From Osmia lignaria lignaria (taxonomy: Eukaryota > Arthropoda > Insecta > Hymenoptera > Megachilidae): a stretch of DNA of 64,000 bases. The stretch lies in contig NW_027478162.1 in NCBI RefSeq assembly GCF_051020975.1, positions 1,176,501-1,240,500 on the forward strand, written 5' to 3'. Under the pieces are notes generated by a model that saw only the letters and a program-made list of their open reading frames with translations, ran no database searches and had not been told where the DNA came from. Made by a program: the position numbers and the translations under genes. Below are positions 22,472-34,704 of the stretch, piece by piece (positions within the stretch are counted from its first letter, which is position 1; each line of letters opens with the position of its first letter).

Positions 22472-23759
22472 TTGCAGATTTATCTCAAGGGAAGGGGCCT
22501 AACGGACATATTTCGAGATATTTCTTCTTCTTGTTGTTCTTCTTCTGCACAGCTAAACTGGAAGTGGCATTTCCAGCTCGCAATAGTGCAGAGTTATCTC
22601 AAAGAGAGGGGCCACGGTGTTTCTGTATCTCTATTATGTTGGTGCGGCTTCGGAACTTTTAAATATCTTGATATATCTCGAGAACTACGCATCTGATCAG
22701 AAAATATCATACAACATAAGACGTAGGAAACTTAATTCTCTACAAAAAAGGTCTCTTAACATTTTGCCATAGCTCGCTTCGTTTCCGAGATATTTGCAGA
22801 TTTATCTCAAGGTAAGGGGCCTGACGGACATATTTCGAGATATTTCTTCTTCTTGTTGTTCTTCTTCTGCACAGCTAAGCTGGAAGTGGCATTTACAGCT
22901 CGCAATAGTGCATAGTTATCTGAAAGAAAGGGGCCACGGTGTTTCTGTATCTCTATTATGTTGGTGCTGCTTCGGAACTTTTAAATATCTCGATATATCT
23001 CGAAAACTACGCTTCTGATCAAAAAATATCATAGAACGTAAATTCTAGGAAACATAATTCTCTACAAAAAACGTCTCTTAACATTTTGCCATAGCTCGCT
23101 TCGTTTCCGAGATATTTGCAGATTTATCTCAAGGGAAGGGGCCTAACGGACATATTTCGAGATATTTCTTCTTCTTGTTGTTCTTCTTCTGCACAGCTAA
23201 ACTGGAAGTGGCATTTCCAGCTCGCAATAGTACAGAGTTATCTCAAAGAAAGGGGCCACGGTGTTTCTGTATCTCTATTATGTTGGTGCGGCTTCGGAAC
23301 TTTTAAATATCTTGATATATCTCGAGAACTACGCATCTCATCAAAAAATATCATAGATCATAAAAAGTAGGAAACTTAATTCTCTACAAAAAAGGTCTCT
23401 TAACATTTTGCCATAGCTCTCTTCGTTTCCGAGATATTTGCAGATTTATCTCAAGGGAAGGGGCCTGACGGACATATTTCGAGATATTCCTTCTTCTTGT
23501 TGTTCTTCTTCTGCACAGCTAAGCTGGAAGTGGCATTTGCAGCTCGCAATAGTGCAGAGTTATCTCAAAGAAAGGGGCCACGGTGTTTCTGTATCTCTAT
23601 TATGTTGGTGCGGCTTCGGAACTTTTAAATATCTTGATATATCTCGAGAACTACGCATCTGATCAAAAAATATCATAGAACATAAAAAGTAGGAAACATA
23701 ATTCCATACAAAAAAGGTCTCTTAACATTTTGCCATAGCTCTCTTCGTTTCCGAGATAT

Positions 23760-24080
23760 TTGCAGATTTATCTCAAGGGAAGGGGCCTGACGGACACATT
23801 TCGAGATATTTCTTCTTCTTGTTGTTCTTCTTCTGCACGCTAAGCTGGAAGTGGCATTTGCAGCTCGCAATAGTGCAGAGTTATCTCAAAGAGAGGGGCC
23901 ACGGTGTTTCTGTATCTCTATTATGTTGGTGCGGCTTCGGAACTTTTAAATATCTTGATATATCTCGAGAACTACGCATCTGATCAAAAAATATCACACA
24001 ACATAAAACGTAGGAAACTTAATTCTCTACAAAAAAGGTCTCTTAACATTTTGCCATAGCTCGCTTCGTTTCCGAGATAT
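23760..24080. repeat. 321-bp monomer, 'gcacgct' deletion
   Basis: One A is missing from 'gcacagct', giving 'gcacgctaagctgg'. The upstream spacer reads 'aattccataca' where most units have 'aattctctaca'. The same marker pair is found in units 25047, 39212 and 40499, so this deletion was copied by local duplication and again by the A/B duplication. It shifts the open + strand frame. Confidence 0.9.
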
Positions 24081-25046
24081 TTGCAGATTTATCTCAAGGG
24101 AAGGGGCCTAACGGACTTATTTCGAGATATTTTTTCTTCTTGTTGTTCTTCTTCTGCACAGCTAAGCTGGAAGTGGCATTTGCAGCTCGCAATAGTGCAG
24201 AGTTATCTCAAAGAAAGGGGCCACGGTGTTTCTGTATTTCTATTATGTTGGTGCGGCTTCGGAACTTTTAAATATCTTGATATATCTCGAGAACTACGCA
24301 TCTGATCAAAAAATATCATAGAACATAAAAAGTAGGAAACTCAATTCTCTACAAAAAAGGTCTCTTAACATTTTGCAATAGCTCGCTTCGTTTCCGAGAT
24401 ATTTGCAGATTTATCTCAAGGGAAGGGGCCTGACGGACATATTTCGAGATATTTCTTCTTCTTGTTGTTCTTCTTCTGCACAGCTAAGCTGGAAGTGGCA
24501 TTTGCGGCTCGCACTAGTGCAGAGTTATCTCAAAGAAAGGGGCCACGGTGTTTCTGTATCTCTATTATGTTGGTGCTGCTTCGGAACTTTTAAATATCTC
24601 GATATATCTCGAAAACTACGCTTCTGATCAAAAAATATCATAGAACGTAAATTGTAGGAAACATAGTTCTCTACAAAAAACGTCTCTTAACATTTTGCCA
24701 TAGCTCGCTTCGTTTCCGAGATATTTGCAGATATATCTCAAGGGAAGGGGCCTAACGGACATATTTCGAGATATTTCTTCTTCTTGTTGTTCTTCTTCTG
24801 CACAGCTAAACTGGAAGTGGCATTTCCAGCTCGCAATAGTACAGAGTTATCTCAAAGAAAGGAGCCACGGTGTTTCTGTATCTCTATTATGTTGGTGCGG
24901 CTTCGGAACTTTTAAATATCTTGATATATCTCGAGAACTACGCATCTGATCAAAAAATATCATAGAACATAAAAAGTAGAAAACATAATTCCATACAAAA
25001 AAGGTCTCTTAACATTTTGCCATAGCTCTCTTCGTTTCCGAGATAT

Positions 25047-25366
25047 TTGCAGATTTATCTCAAGGGAAGGGGCCTGACGGACACATTTCGAGATATTTCT
25101 TCTTCTTGTTGTTCTTCTTCTGCACGCTAAGCTGGAAGTGGCATTTGCAGCTCGCAATAGTGCAGAGTTATCTCAAAGAGAGGGGCCACGGTGTTTCTGT
25201 ATCTCTATTATGTTGGTGCGGCTTCGGAACTTTTAATATCTTGATATATCTCGAGAACTACGCATCTGATCAAAAAATATCATACAACATAAAACGTAGG
25301 AAACTTAATTCTCTACAAAAAAGGTCTCTTAACATTTTGCCATAGCTCGCTTCGTTTCCGAGATAT
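25047..25366. repeat. 320-bp monomer, two 1-bp deletions
   Basis: This unit has the 'gcacgct' deletion of 23760 and also 'cttttaatatc', which has lost one A of 'cttttaaatatc'. It is 1287 bp after unit 23760. The same double deletion is in unit 40499 of copy B. It gives an accidental 79-codon frame starting near 25106, which is not interpreted as a gene. Confidence 0.9.
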
Positions 25367-25688
25367 TTGCAGATTTATCTCAAGGGAAGTGGCCTAACGG
25401 ACTTATTTCGAGATATTTCTTCTTCTTGTTGTTCTTCTTCTGCACAGCTAAACTGGAAGTGGCATTTCCAGGTCGCAATAGTGCAGAGTTATCTAAAAGA
25501 AAGGAGCCACGGTGTTTCTGTATCTCCATTATGTTGGTGCGGCTTCGGAACTTTTAAATATCTTGATATATCTCGAGAACTACGCGTCTGATCTAAAAAT
25601 ATCATAGAACATAAAATGTAGGAAACATAATTCCATACAAAAAAGGTCTCTTAACATTTTGCCATAGCTCGCTTCGTTTCCGAGATAT

Positions 25689-28330
25689 TTGCAGATTTAT
25701 CTCAAGGGAAGGGGCCTGCCGGACATATTTCGAGATATTTCTTCTTCTTGTTGTTCTTCTTCTGCACAGCTAAGCTGGAAGTGGCATTTGCAGCTCGCAA
25801 TAGTGCAGAGTTATCGCAAAGAAAGGGGCCACGGTGTTTCTGTATCTCTATTATGTTGGTGCGGCTTCGGAACTTTTAAATATCTTGATATATCTCGAGA
25901 ACTACGCATCTGATCAAAAAATATCATAGAACATAAAAAGTGGGAAACCTAATTTTCTACAAAAAAGGTCTCTTAACATTTTGCCGTAGCTCGCTTCGTT
26001 TCCGAGATATTTGCAGATTTATCTCAAGGGAAGGGGCCTGACGGACATATTTCGAGATATTTCTTCTTCTTGTTGTTCTTCTTCTGCACGGCTGAGCTGG
26101 AAGTGGCATTTGCAGGTCGCAATAGTGCAGAGTTATCTCAAAGAAAGGGGCCACGGTGTTTCTGTATCTCTATTATGTTGGTGCGGCTTCGGAACTTTTA
26201 AATATCTCGATATATCTCGAAAACTACGCTTCTGATCAAAAAATATTATAGAACATAAAAAGTAGGAAACTTAATTCTCTACAAAAAAGGTCTCTTAACA
26301 TTTTGCCATAGCTCGTTTCGTTTCCGAGATATTTGCAGATTTATCTCAAGGGAAGGGGCCTGACGGACATATTTCGAGATATTTCTTCTTCTTGTTGTTC
26401 TTCTTCTGCACAGCTAAGCTGGAAGTGGCATTTACAGCTCGCAATAGTGCAGAGTTATCTCAAAGAAAGGGGCCACGGTGTTTCTGTATCTCTATTATGT
26501 TGGTGTGGCTTCGGAACTTTTAAATATCTTGATATATCTCGAGAACTACGCATCTGATCAAAAAATATCATAGAACATAAATTGTAGTAAACATAATTCT
26601 CTACAAAAAAGGTCTCTGAACATTTTGCCATAGCTCGCTTCGTTTCCGAGATATTTGCAGATTTATCTCAAGGGAAGGGGCCTGACGGACATATTTCGAG
26701 ATATTTCTTCTTCTTGTTGTTCTTCTTCTGCACAGCTAAGCTGGAAGTGGCATTTGCGGCTCGCACTAGTGCAGAGTTATCTCAAAGAAAGGGGCCACGG
26801 TGTTTCTGTATCCCTATTATGTTGGTGCGGCTTCGGAACTTTTAAATATCTCGATATATCTCGAAAACTACGCTTCTGATCAAAAAATATCATAGAACAT
26901 AAATTGTAGGAAACATTATTCTCTACAAAAAAGGTCTCTTAACATCTTGCCATAGCTCGCTTCGTTTCCGAGATATTTGCAGATTCATCTCAAGGGAAGG
27001 GGTCTGACGGACATATTTCGAGATATTTCTTCTTCTTGTTGTTCTTCTTCTGCACAGCTAAGCTGGAAGTGGCATTTGCAGCTCGCAATAGTGCAGAGTT
27101 ATCGCAAAGAAAGGGGCCACGGTGTTTCTGTATCTCTATTATGTTGGTGCGGCTTCGGAACTTTTAAATATCTTGATATATCTCGAGAACTACGCATCTG
27201 ATCAAAAAATATCATAGAACATAAAAAGTGGGAAACCTAATTTTCTACAAAAAAGGTCTCTTAACATTTTGCCGTAGCTCGCTTCGTTTCCGAGATATTT
27301 GCAGATTTATCTCAAGGGAAGGGGCCTGACGGACATATTTCGAGATATTTCTTCTTCTTGTTGTTCTTCTTCTGCACGGCTGAGCTGGAAGTGGCATTTG
27401 CAGGTCGCAATAGTGCAGAGTTATCTCAAAGAAAGGGGCCACGGTGTTTCTGTATCTCTATTATGTTGGTGCGGCTTCGGAACTTTTAAATATCTCGATA
27501 TATCTCGAAAACTACGCTTCTGATCAAAAAATATTATAGAACATAAAAAGTAGGAAACTTAATTCTCTACAAAAAAGGTCTCTTAACATTTTGCCATAGC
27601 TCGTTTCGTTTCCGAGATATTTGCAGATTTATCTCAAGGGAAGGGGCCTGACGGACATATTTCGAGATATTTCTTCTTCTTGTTGTTCTTCTTCTGCACA
27701 GCTAAGCTGGAAGTGGCATTTACAGCTCGCAATAGTGCAGAGTTATCTCAAAGAAAGGGGCCACGGTGTTTCTGTATCTCTATTATGTTGGTGTGGCTTC
27801 GGAACTTTTAAATATCTTGATATATCTCGAGAACTACGCATCTGATCAAAAAATATCATAGAACATAAATTGTAGTAAACATAATTCTCTACAAAAAAGG
27901 TCTCTGAACATTTTGCCATAGCTCGCATCGTTTCCGAGATATTTGCAGATTTATCTCAAGGGAAGGGGCCTGACGGACATATTTCGAGATATTTCTTCTT
28001 CTTGTTGTTCTTCTTCTGCACAGCTAAGCTGGAAGTGGCATTTGCGGCTCGCACTAGTGCAGAGTTATCTCAAAGAAAGGGGCCACGGTGTTTCTGTATC
28101 CCTATTATGTTGGTGCGGCTTCGGAACTTTTAAATATCTCGATATATCTCGAAAACTACGCTTCTGATCAAAAAATATCATAGAACATAAATTGTAGGAA
28201 ACATTATTCTCTACAAAAAAGGTCTCTTAACATCTTGCCATAGCTCGCTTCGTTTCCGAGATATTTGCAGATTCATCTCAAGGGAAGGGGTCTGACGGAC
28301 ATATTTCGAGATATTTCTTCTTCTTGTTGT
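25689..28330. repeat. Tandem 4-monomer repeat in copy A (1288 bp x 2)
   Basis: Units 26011, 26333 and 26655 match 27299, 27621 and 27943. Unit 26977 matches 25689 from its middle onward ('ttatcgcaaag', 'aagtgggaaacctaattttc') and 28265 at its 5' end ('attcatctc', 'ggggtctg'). The repeat boundary therefore falls inside monomers. Shared markers include 'gcacggctgagctgg', 'aatattatagaac', 'gtgtggcttcgg' and 'aattgtagtaaac'. One private change is 'gctcgcatcg' at about 27925. Confidence 0.85.
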
Positions 28331-29182
28331 TCTTCTTCTGCACAGCTAAGCTCGAAGCGGCATTTGCAGCTCGCAATAGTGCAGAGTTATCTCAAAGAAA
28401 GAGGCCACGGTGTTTCTGTACCTCTATTATGTTGGTGCAGCTTCGGAACTTTTAAATATCTTGATATATCTCGAGAACTACGCATCTGATCAAAAAATAT
28501 CATCGAACATAAAAAGTAGGAAACTTAATTCTCTACAAAAAAGGTCTCTCAACATTTTGCCATAGCTCGCTTCGTTTCCGAGATATTTGCAGATTTATCT
28601 CAAGGGAAGTGGCCTGACGGACATATTTCGAGATATTTCTTCTTCTTGTTGTTCTTGTTCTGCACAGCTAAGCTGGAAGTGGCATTTGCAGCTCGCAATA
28701 GTGCAGAGTTATCCCAAAGAAAGGGGCCACGGTGTTTCTGTATCTCTATTATGTTGGTGCGGCTTTGGAACTTTTAAATATCTCGATATATCTCGAAAAC
28801 TACGCTTCTGATCAAAAAATATCATAGAACATAAAAAGTAGAAAACTTAATTCTCTACAAAAAAGGTCTCTTAACACTTTGCCATAGCTCGCTTCGTTTC
28901 CGAGATATTTGCAGATTTATCTCAAGGGAAGGGGCCTAACGGACATATTTCGAGATATTTCTTCTTCTTGTTGTTCTTCTTCTGCACAGCTAAGCTGGAA
29001 GTGGCATTTGCAGCGCGCAATAGTGCAGAGTTATTTCAAAGAAAGGGGCCACGGTGTTTCTGTATCTCTATTATGTTGGTGGGTCTTCGGAACTTTTAAA
29101 TATCTTGATATATCTCGAGAACTACGCATCTGATCAAAAAATATCATACTACATAAAAAGTAGGAAACTTAATTCTCTACAA

Positions 29183-29579
29183 AAAAGGTCTCTTAACATT
29201 TTGCCATAGCTCGCTTCGTTTCCGAGATATTTGCAGATATATCTCAAGGGAAGGGGTCTGACGGACATATTTCGAGATATTTCTTCTTCTTGTTGTTCTT
29301 CTTCTGCACAGCTAAGCTCGAAGCGGCATTTGCAGCTCGCAATAGTGCAGAGTTATCTCAAAGAAAGAGGCCACGGTGTTTCTGTACCTCTATTATGTTG
29401 GTGCAGCTTCGGAACTTTTAAATATCTTGATATATCTCGAGAACTACGCATCTGATCAAAAAATATCATCGAACATAAAAAGTAGGAAACATAATTCTCT
29501 ACAAAAAAGGTCTCTCAACATTTTGCCATAGCTCGCTTCGTTTCTGAGATATTTGCAGATATATCTCAAGGGCAGGGGC
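29183..29579. repeat. Junction interval between copies A and B
   Basis: Only 397 bp separate the two segmental copies. The interval holds the end of unit 28909 and most of unit 29231. Unit 29231 repeats the 'gctcgaagcggcatttgcag', 'aaagaggcc', 'ctgtacctc' set of 10881 but with 'gatatatctc' at its 5' end. Unit 29553 then has the 5' side of 11203 ('tttctgagat', 'aagggcagggg') joined to the 10881-type body. The seam is a monomer-internal mosaic of sequences from the left end of A. Confidence 0.75.
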
Positions 29580-32500
29580 CTGACGGACATATTTCGAGAT
29601 ATTTCTTCTTCTTGTTGTTCTTCTTCTGCACAGCTAAGCTCGAAGCGGCATTTGCAGCTCGCAATAGTGCAGAGTTATCTCAAAGAAAGAGGCCACGGTG
29701 TTTCTGTACCTCTATTATGTTGGTGCAGCTTCGGAACTTTTAAATATCTTGATATATCTCGAGAACTACGCATCTGATCAAAAAATATCATCGAACATAA
29801 AAAGTAGGAAACATAATTCTCTACAAAAAAGGTCTCTCAACATTTTGCCATAGCTCGCTTCGTTTCTGAGATATTTGCAGATATATCTCAAGGGCAGGGG
29901 CCTGACGGACATATTTCGAGATATTTCTTCTTCTTGTTGTTCTTCTTCTGCACAGCTAAGCTGGAAGTGGCATTTACAGCTCGCAATAGTGCAGAGTTAT
30001 CTCAAAGAAAGGGGCCACGGTGTTTCTGTATCTCTATTATGTTGGTGCAGCTTCGGAACTTTTAAATATCTTGATATATCTCGAGAACTACGCATCTGAT
30101 CAAAAAATATCATAGAACATAAAAAGTAGGAAACTTAATTCTCTACAAAAAAGGTCTCTTAACATTTTGCCATAGCTCGCTTCGTTTCCGAGATATTTGC
30201 AGATTTATCTCAAGGGAAGGGGCCTGACGGACATATTTCGAGATATTTCTTCTTCTTGTTGTTCTTCTTCTGCACAGCTAAGCTGGAAGTGGCATTTACA
30301 GCTCGCAATAGTGCAGAGTTATCACAAAGAAAGGGGCCACGGTGTTTCTGTATCTCTATTATGTTGGTGCGGTTTCGGAACTTTTAAATATCTTGATATA
30401 TCTCGAGAACTACGCATCTGATCAAAAAATATCATAGAGCATAAAAAGTAGGAAACTTAATTCTCTACAAAAAAGGTCTCTCAACATTTTGCCATAGCTC
30501 GATTCGTTTCCGAGATATTTGCAGATTCAGCTCAAAGGAACTGGCCTGACGGACATATTTCGAGATATTTCTTCTTCTTGTTGTTCTTCCTCTGCACAGC
30601 TAAGCTGGAAGTGGCATTTGCGGCTCGCACTAGTGCAGAGTTATCTCAAAGAAAGGGGCCACGGTGTTTCTGTATCTCTATTATGTTGGTACGGCTTCGG
30701 AACTTTTAAATATCTCGATATATCTCGAAAACTACGCTTCTGATCAAAAAATATCATAGAGCGTAAATTGTAGGAAACATTATTCTCTACAAAAAAGGTC
30801 TCTTAACATTTTGCCATAGCTCGCTTCGTTTCCGAGATATTTGGAGATTCATCTCAAGGGAAGTGGCCTGACGGACATATTTCGAGATATTTCTTCTTCT
30901 TGTTGTTCTTCTCCTGCACAGCTAAACTGGAAGTGGCATTTCCAGCTCGCAATAGTGCAGAGTTATCTCAAAGAAAGGGGCCACGGTGTTTCTGTATCTC
31001 TATTATGTTGGTGCGGCTTCGGAACTTTTAAATATCTTGATATATCTCGAGAACTACGCATCTGATCAAAAAATATCATAGAACATAAAAAGTAGTAAAC
31101 TTAATTCTCTACAAAAAAGGTCTCTTAACATTTTGCCATAGCTCGCGTCGTTTCCGAGATATTTGCAGATTTATCTCAAGGGAAGGGGCCTAACGGACAT
31201 ATTTCGAGATATTTCTTCTTCTTGTTGTTCTTCTTCTGCACAGCTAAACTGGAAGTGGCATTTCCAGCTCGCAATAGTGCAGAGTTATCTCAAAGAAAGG
31301 AGCCACGGTGTTTCTGTATCTCTATTATGTTGGTGCGGCTTCGGAACTTTTAAATATCTTGATATATCTCGAGAACTACGCATCTGATCAAAAAATATCA
31401 TAGAACATAAAAAGTAGGAAGCTTAATTCTCTACAAAAGAGGTCTCTTAACATTTTGCCATAGCTCGCTTCGTTTCCGAGATATTTGCAGATTTATCTCA
31501 AGGGAAGGGGCCTGACGGACATATTTCGAGATATTTCTTCTTCTTGTTGTTCTTCTTCTGCACAGCTAAGCTGGAAGTGGCATTTGCGGCTCGCACTAGT
31601 GCAGAGTTATCTCAAAGAAAGGGGCCACGGTGTTTCTGTATCTCTATTATGTTGGTGCGGCTTCGGAACTTTTAAATATCTCGATATATCTCGAAAACTA
31701 CGCTTCTGATCAAAAAATATCATAGAACATAAATTGTAGGAAACATAATTCTCTACAAAAAAGGTCTCTTAACATTTTGTCATAGCTCGCTTCGTTTCCG
31801 AGATATTTGCAGATATATCTCAAGGGAAGGGGCCTGACGGACATATTTCGAGATATTTCTTCTTCTTGTTGTTCTTCTTCTGCACAGCTCAGCTGGAAGT
31901 GGCATTTACAGCGCGCAATAGTGCAGAGTTATCTCAAAGAAAGGGGCCACGGTGTTCCTGTATCTCTATTATGTTGGTGCGGCTTCGGAACTTTTAAATA
32001 TCTTGATATATCTCGAGAACTACGCATCTGATCAAAAAATATCATAGAACATAAAAAGTAGGAAGCTTAATTCTCTACAAAAGAGGTCTCTTAACATTTT
32101 GCCATAGCTCGCTTCGTTTCCGAGATATTTGCAGATTTATCTCAAGGGAAGGGGCCTAACGGACATATTTCGAGATATTTCTTCTTCTTGTTGTTCTTCT
32201 TCTGCACAGCTAAACTGGAAGTGGCATTTCCAGCTCGCAGTAGTGCAGAGTTATCTCAAAGAGAGGGGCCACGGTGTTTCTGTATCTCTATTATGTTGGT
32301 GCGGCTTCGGAACTTTTAAATATCTCGATATATCTCGAAAACTACGCTTCTGATCAAAAAATATCATACAACATAAATTGTAGGAAACATAATTCTCTAC
32401 AAAAAAGGTCTCTTAACATTTTGTCATAGCTCGCTTCGTTTCCGAGATATTTGCAGATATATCTCAAAGGAAGGGGCCTGACGGACATATTTCGAGATAT

Positions 32501-32772
32501 TTCTTCTTCTTGTTGTTCTTCTTCTGCACAGCTAAGCTGGAAGTGGCATTTACAGCGCGCAATAGTGCAGAGTTATCTCAAAGAAAGGGGCCACGGTGTT
32601 TCTGTATCTCTATTATGTTGGTGCGGCTTCGGAACTTTTAAATATCTTGATATATCTCGAGAACTACGCATCTGATCAAAAAATATCATAGAACATAACA
32701 AGTAGGAAGCTTAATTCTCTACAAAAGAGGTCTCTTAACATTTTGCCATAGCTCGCTTCGTTTCCGAGATAT

Positions 32773-34704
32773 TTGCAGATATATCTCAAGGGAAGGGGCC
32801 TGACGGACATATTTCGAGATATGTCTTCTTCTTGTTGTTCTTCTTCTGCACAGCTAAGCTGGAAGTGGCATTTACAGCTCGCAATAGTGCAGTGTTATCT
32901 CAAAGAAAGGGGCCACGGTGTTTCTGTATCTCTATTATGTTGGTGCGGCTTCGGAACTTTTAAATATCTTGATATATCTCGCGAACTACGCATCAGATCA
33001 AAAAATATCATAGAACATAAAAAGTAGGAAACTTAATTCTCTACAAAAAAGGTCTCTTAACATTTTGCCATAGCTCTCTTCGTTTCCGAGATATTTGCAG
33101 ATTTATCTCAAGGGAAGGGGCCTGACGGACATATTTCGAGATATTTCTTCTTCTTGATGTTCTTCTTCTGCACAGCTAAGCTGGAAGTGGCATTTGCAGC
33201 TCGCAATAGTGCAGAGTTATCTCAAAGAAAGGGGCCACGGTGTTTCTGTATCTCTATTATGTTGGTGCGGCTTTGGAACTTTTAAATATCTCGATATATC
33301 TCGAAAACTACGCTTCTGATCAAAAAATATCATAGAACATAAATTGTAGGAAACATAATTCTCTACAAAAAAGGTCTCTTAACATTTTGCCATAGCTCGC
33401 TTCGTTTCCGAGATATTTGCAGATATATCTGAAGGGAAGAGGCCTGACGGACATATTTCGAGATATGTCTTCTTCTTGTTGTTCTTCTTCTGCACAGCTA
33501 AGCTGGAAGGGGCATTTACAGCTCGCAATAGTGCAGTGTTATCTCAAAGAAAGGGGCCACGGTGTTTCTGTATCTCTATTATGTTGGTGCGGCTTCGGAA
33601 CTTTTAAATATCTTGATATATCTCGAGAACCACGCATCAGATCAAAAAATATCATAGAACATAAAAAGTATGAAACTTAATTCTCTACAAAAAAGGTCTC
33701 TTAACATTTTGCCATAGCTCTCTTCGTTTCCGAGATATTTGCAGATTTATGTCAAGGGAAGGGGCCTGACGGACATATTTCGAGATATTTCTTCTTCTTG
33801 ATGTTCTTCTTCTGCACAGCTAAGCTGGAAGTGGCATTTGCAGCTCGCAATAGTGCAGAGTTATCTCAAAGAAAGGGGCCACGGTGTTTCTATATCTCTA
33901 TTATGTTGGTGCGGCTTCGGAACTTTTAAATATCTTGATATATCTCGAGAACTACGCATCTGATCAAAAAATATCATAGAACATAAAACGTAGGAAACTT
34001 AATTCTCTACAAAAAAGGTCTCTCAACATTTTGCCATAGCTCGCTTCGTTTCCGAGATATTTGCAGATTTATCTCAAGGGAAGGGGCCTGACGGACATAT
34101 TTCGAGATATTTCTTTTTCTTGTTGTTCTTCTTCTGCACAGCTAAGCTGGAAGTGGCATCTGCGGCTCGCAATAGTGCAGAGTTATCTCAAAGAAAGGGG
34201 CCACGGTGTTTCTGTATCTCTATTATGTTGGTGCGGCTTCGGAACTTTTAAATATCTCGATATATCTCGAAAACTACGCTTCTGATCAAAAAATATCATA
34301 GAACATAAATTGTAGGAAACATAATTCTCTACAAAAAAGGTCTCTCAACATTTTGCCATAGCTCGCTTCGTTTCCGAGATATTTGCAGATTTATCTCAAG
34401 GGAAGGGGCCTGACGGACATATTTCGAGATATTTCTTCTTCTTGTTGTTCTTCTTCTGCACAGCTAAGCTGGAAGTGGCATTTGCAGCTCGCAATAGTGC
34501 AGAGTTATCTCAAAGAAAGGGGCCACGGTGTTTCTGTATCTCTATTATGTTGGTGCGGCTTTGGAACTTTTAAATATCTCGATATATCTCGAAAACTACG
34601 CTTCTGATCAAAAAATATCATAGAACATAAATTGTAGGAAACATAATTCTCTACAAAAAAGGTCTCTTAACATTTTGCCATAGCTCGCTTCGTTTCCGAG
34701 ATAT
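32773..34704. repeat. 6-monomer block in copy B
   Basis: This block matches 14423-16354 in monomer order: 'gatatgtcttc' units at 32773 and 33417, 'cttgatgttc' units at 33095 and 33739, 'catctgcggctcgcaatag' at 34061, then 34383. It reads 'cttaacattttgcc' at about 33375. Copy A has 'cttagcattttgcc' at the equivalent place, so one of the two was changed or converted after duplication. Confidence 0.85.

Larger units (their letters stand above)
10908..29182. repeat. Segmental copy A (about 18.3 kb)
   Basis: This run of satellite monomers repeats in the same order as copy B (29580-44634). Aligned offsets are +18672 from 10908 to about 14100, +18350 for the next six-monomer block, and +15452 from the 9-mer block onward. 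The offset changes correspond exactly to one and nine monomers missing from B. The right limit is where A reads 'acaaaaaaggtctctt' and B reads 'acaagaaaggtctcta'. Spot comparison found only scattered single-base differences (A/B): 11377/30049, 11418/30090, 20485/35937, 24676/40128, 24863/40315 and 25000/40452. Confidence 0.9.
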
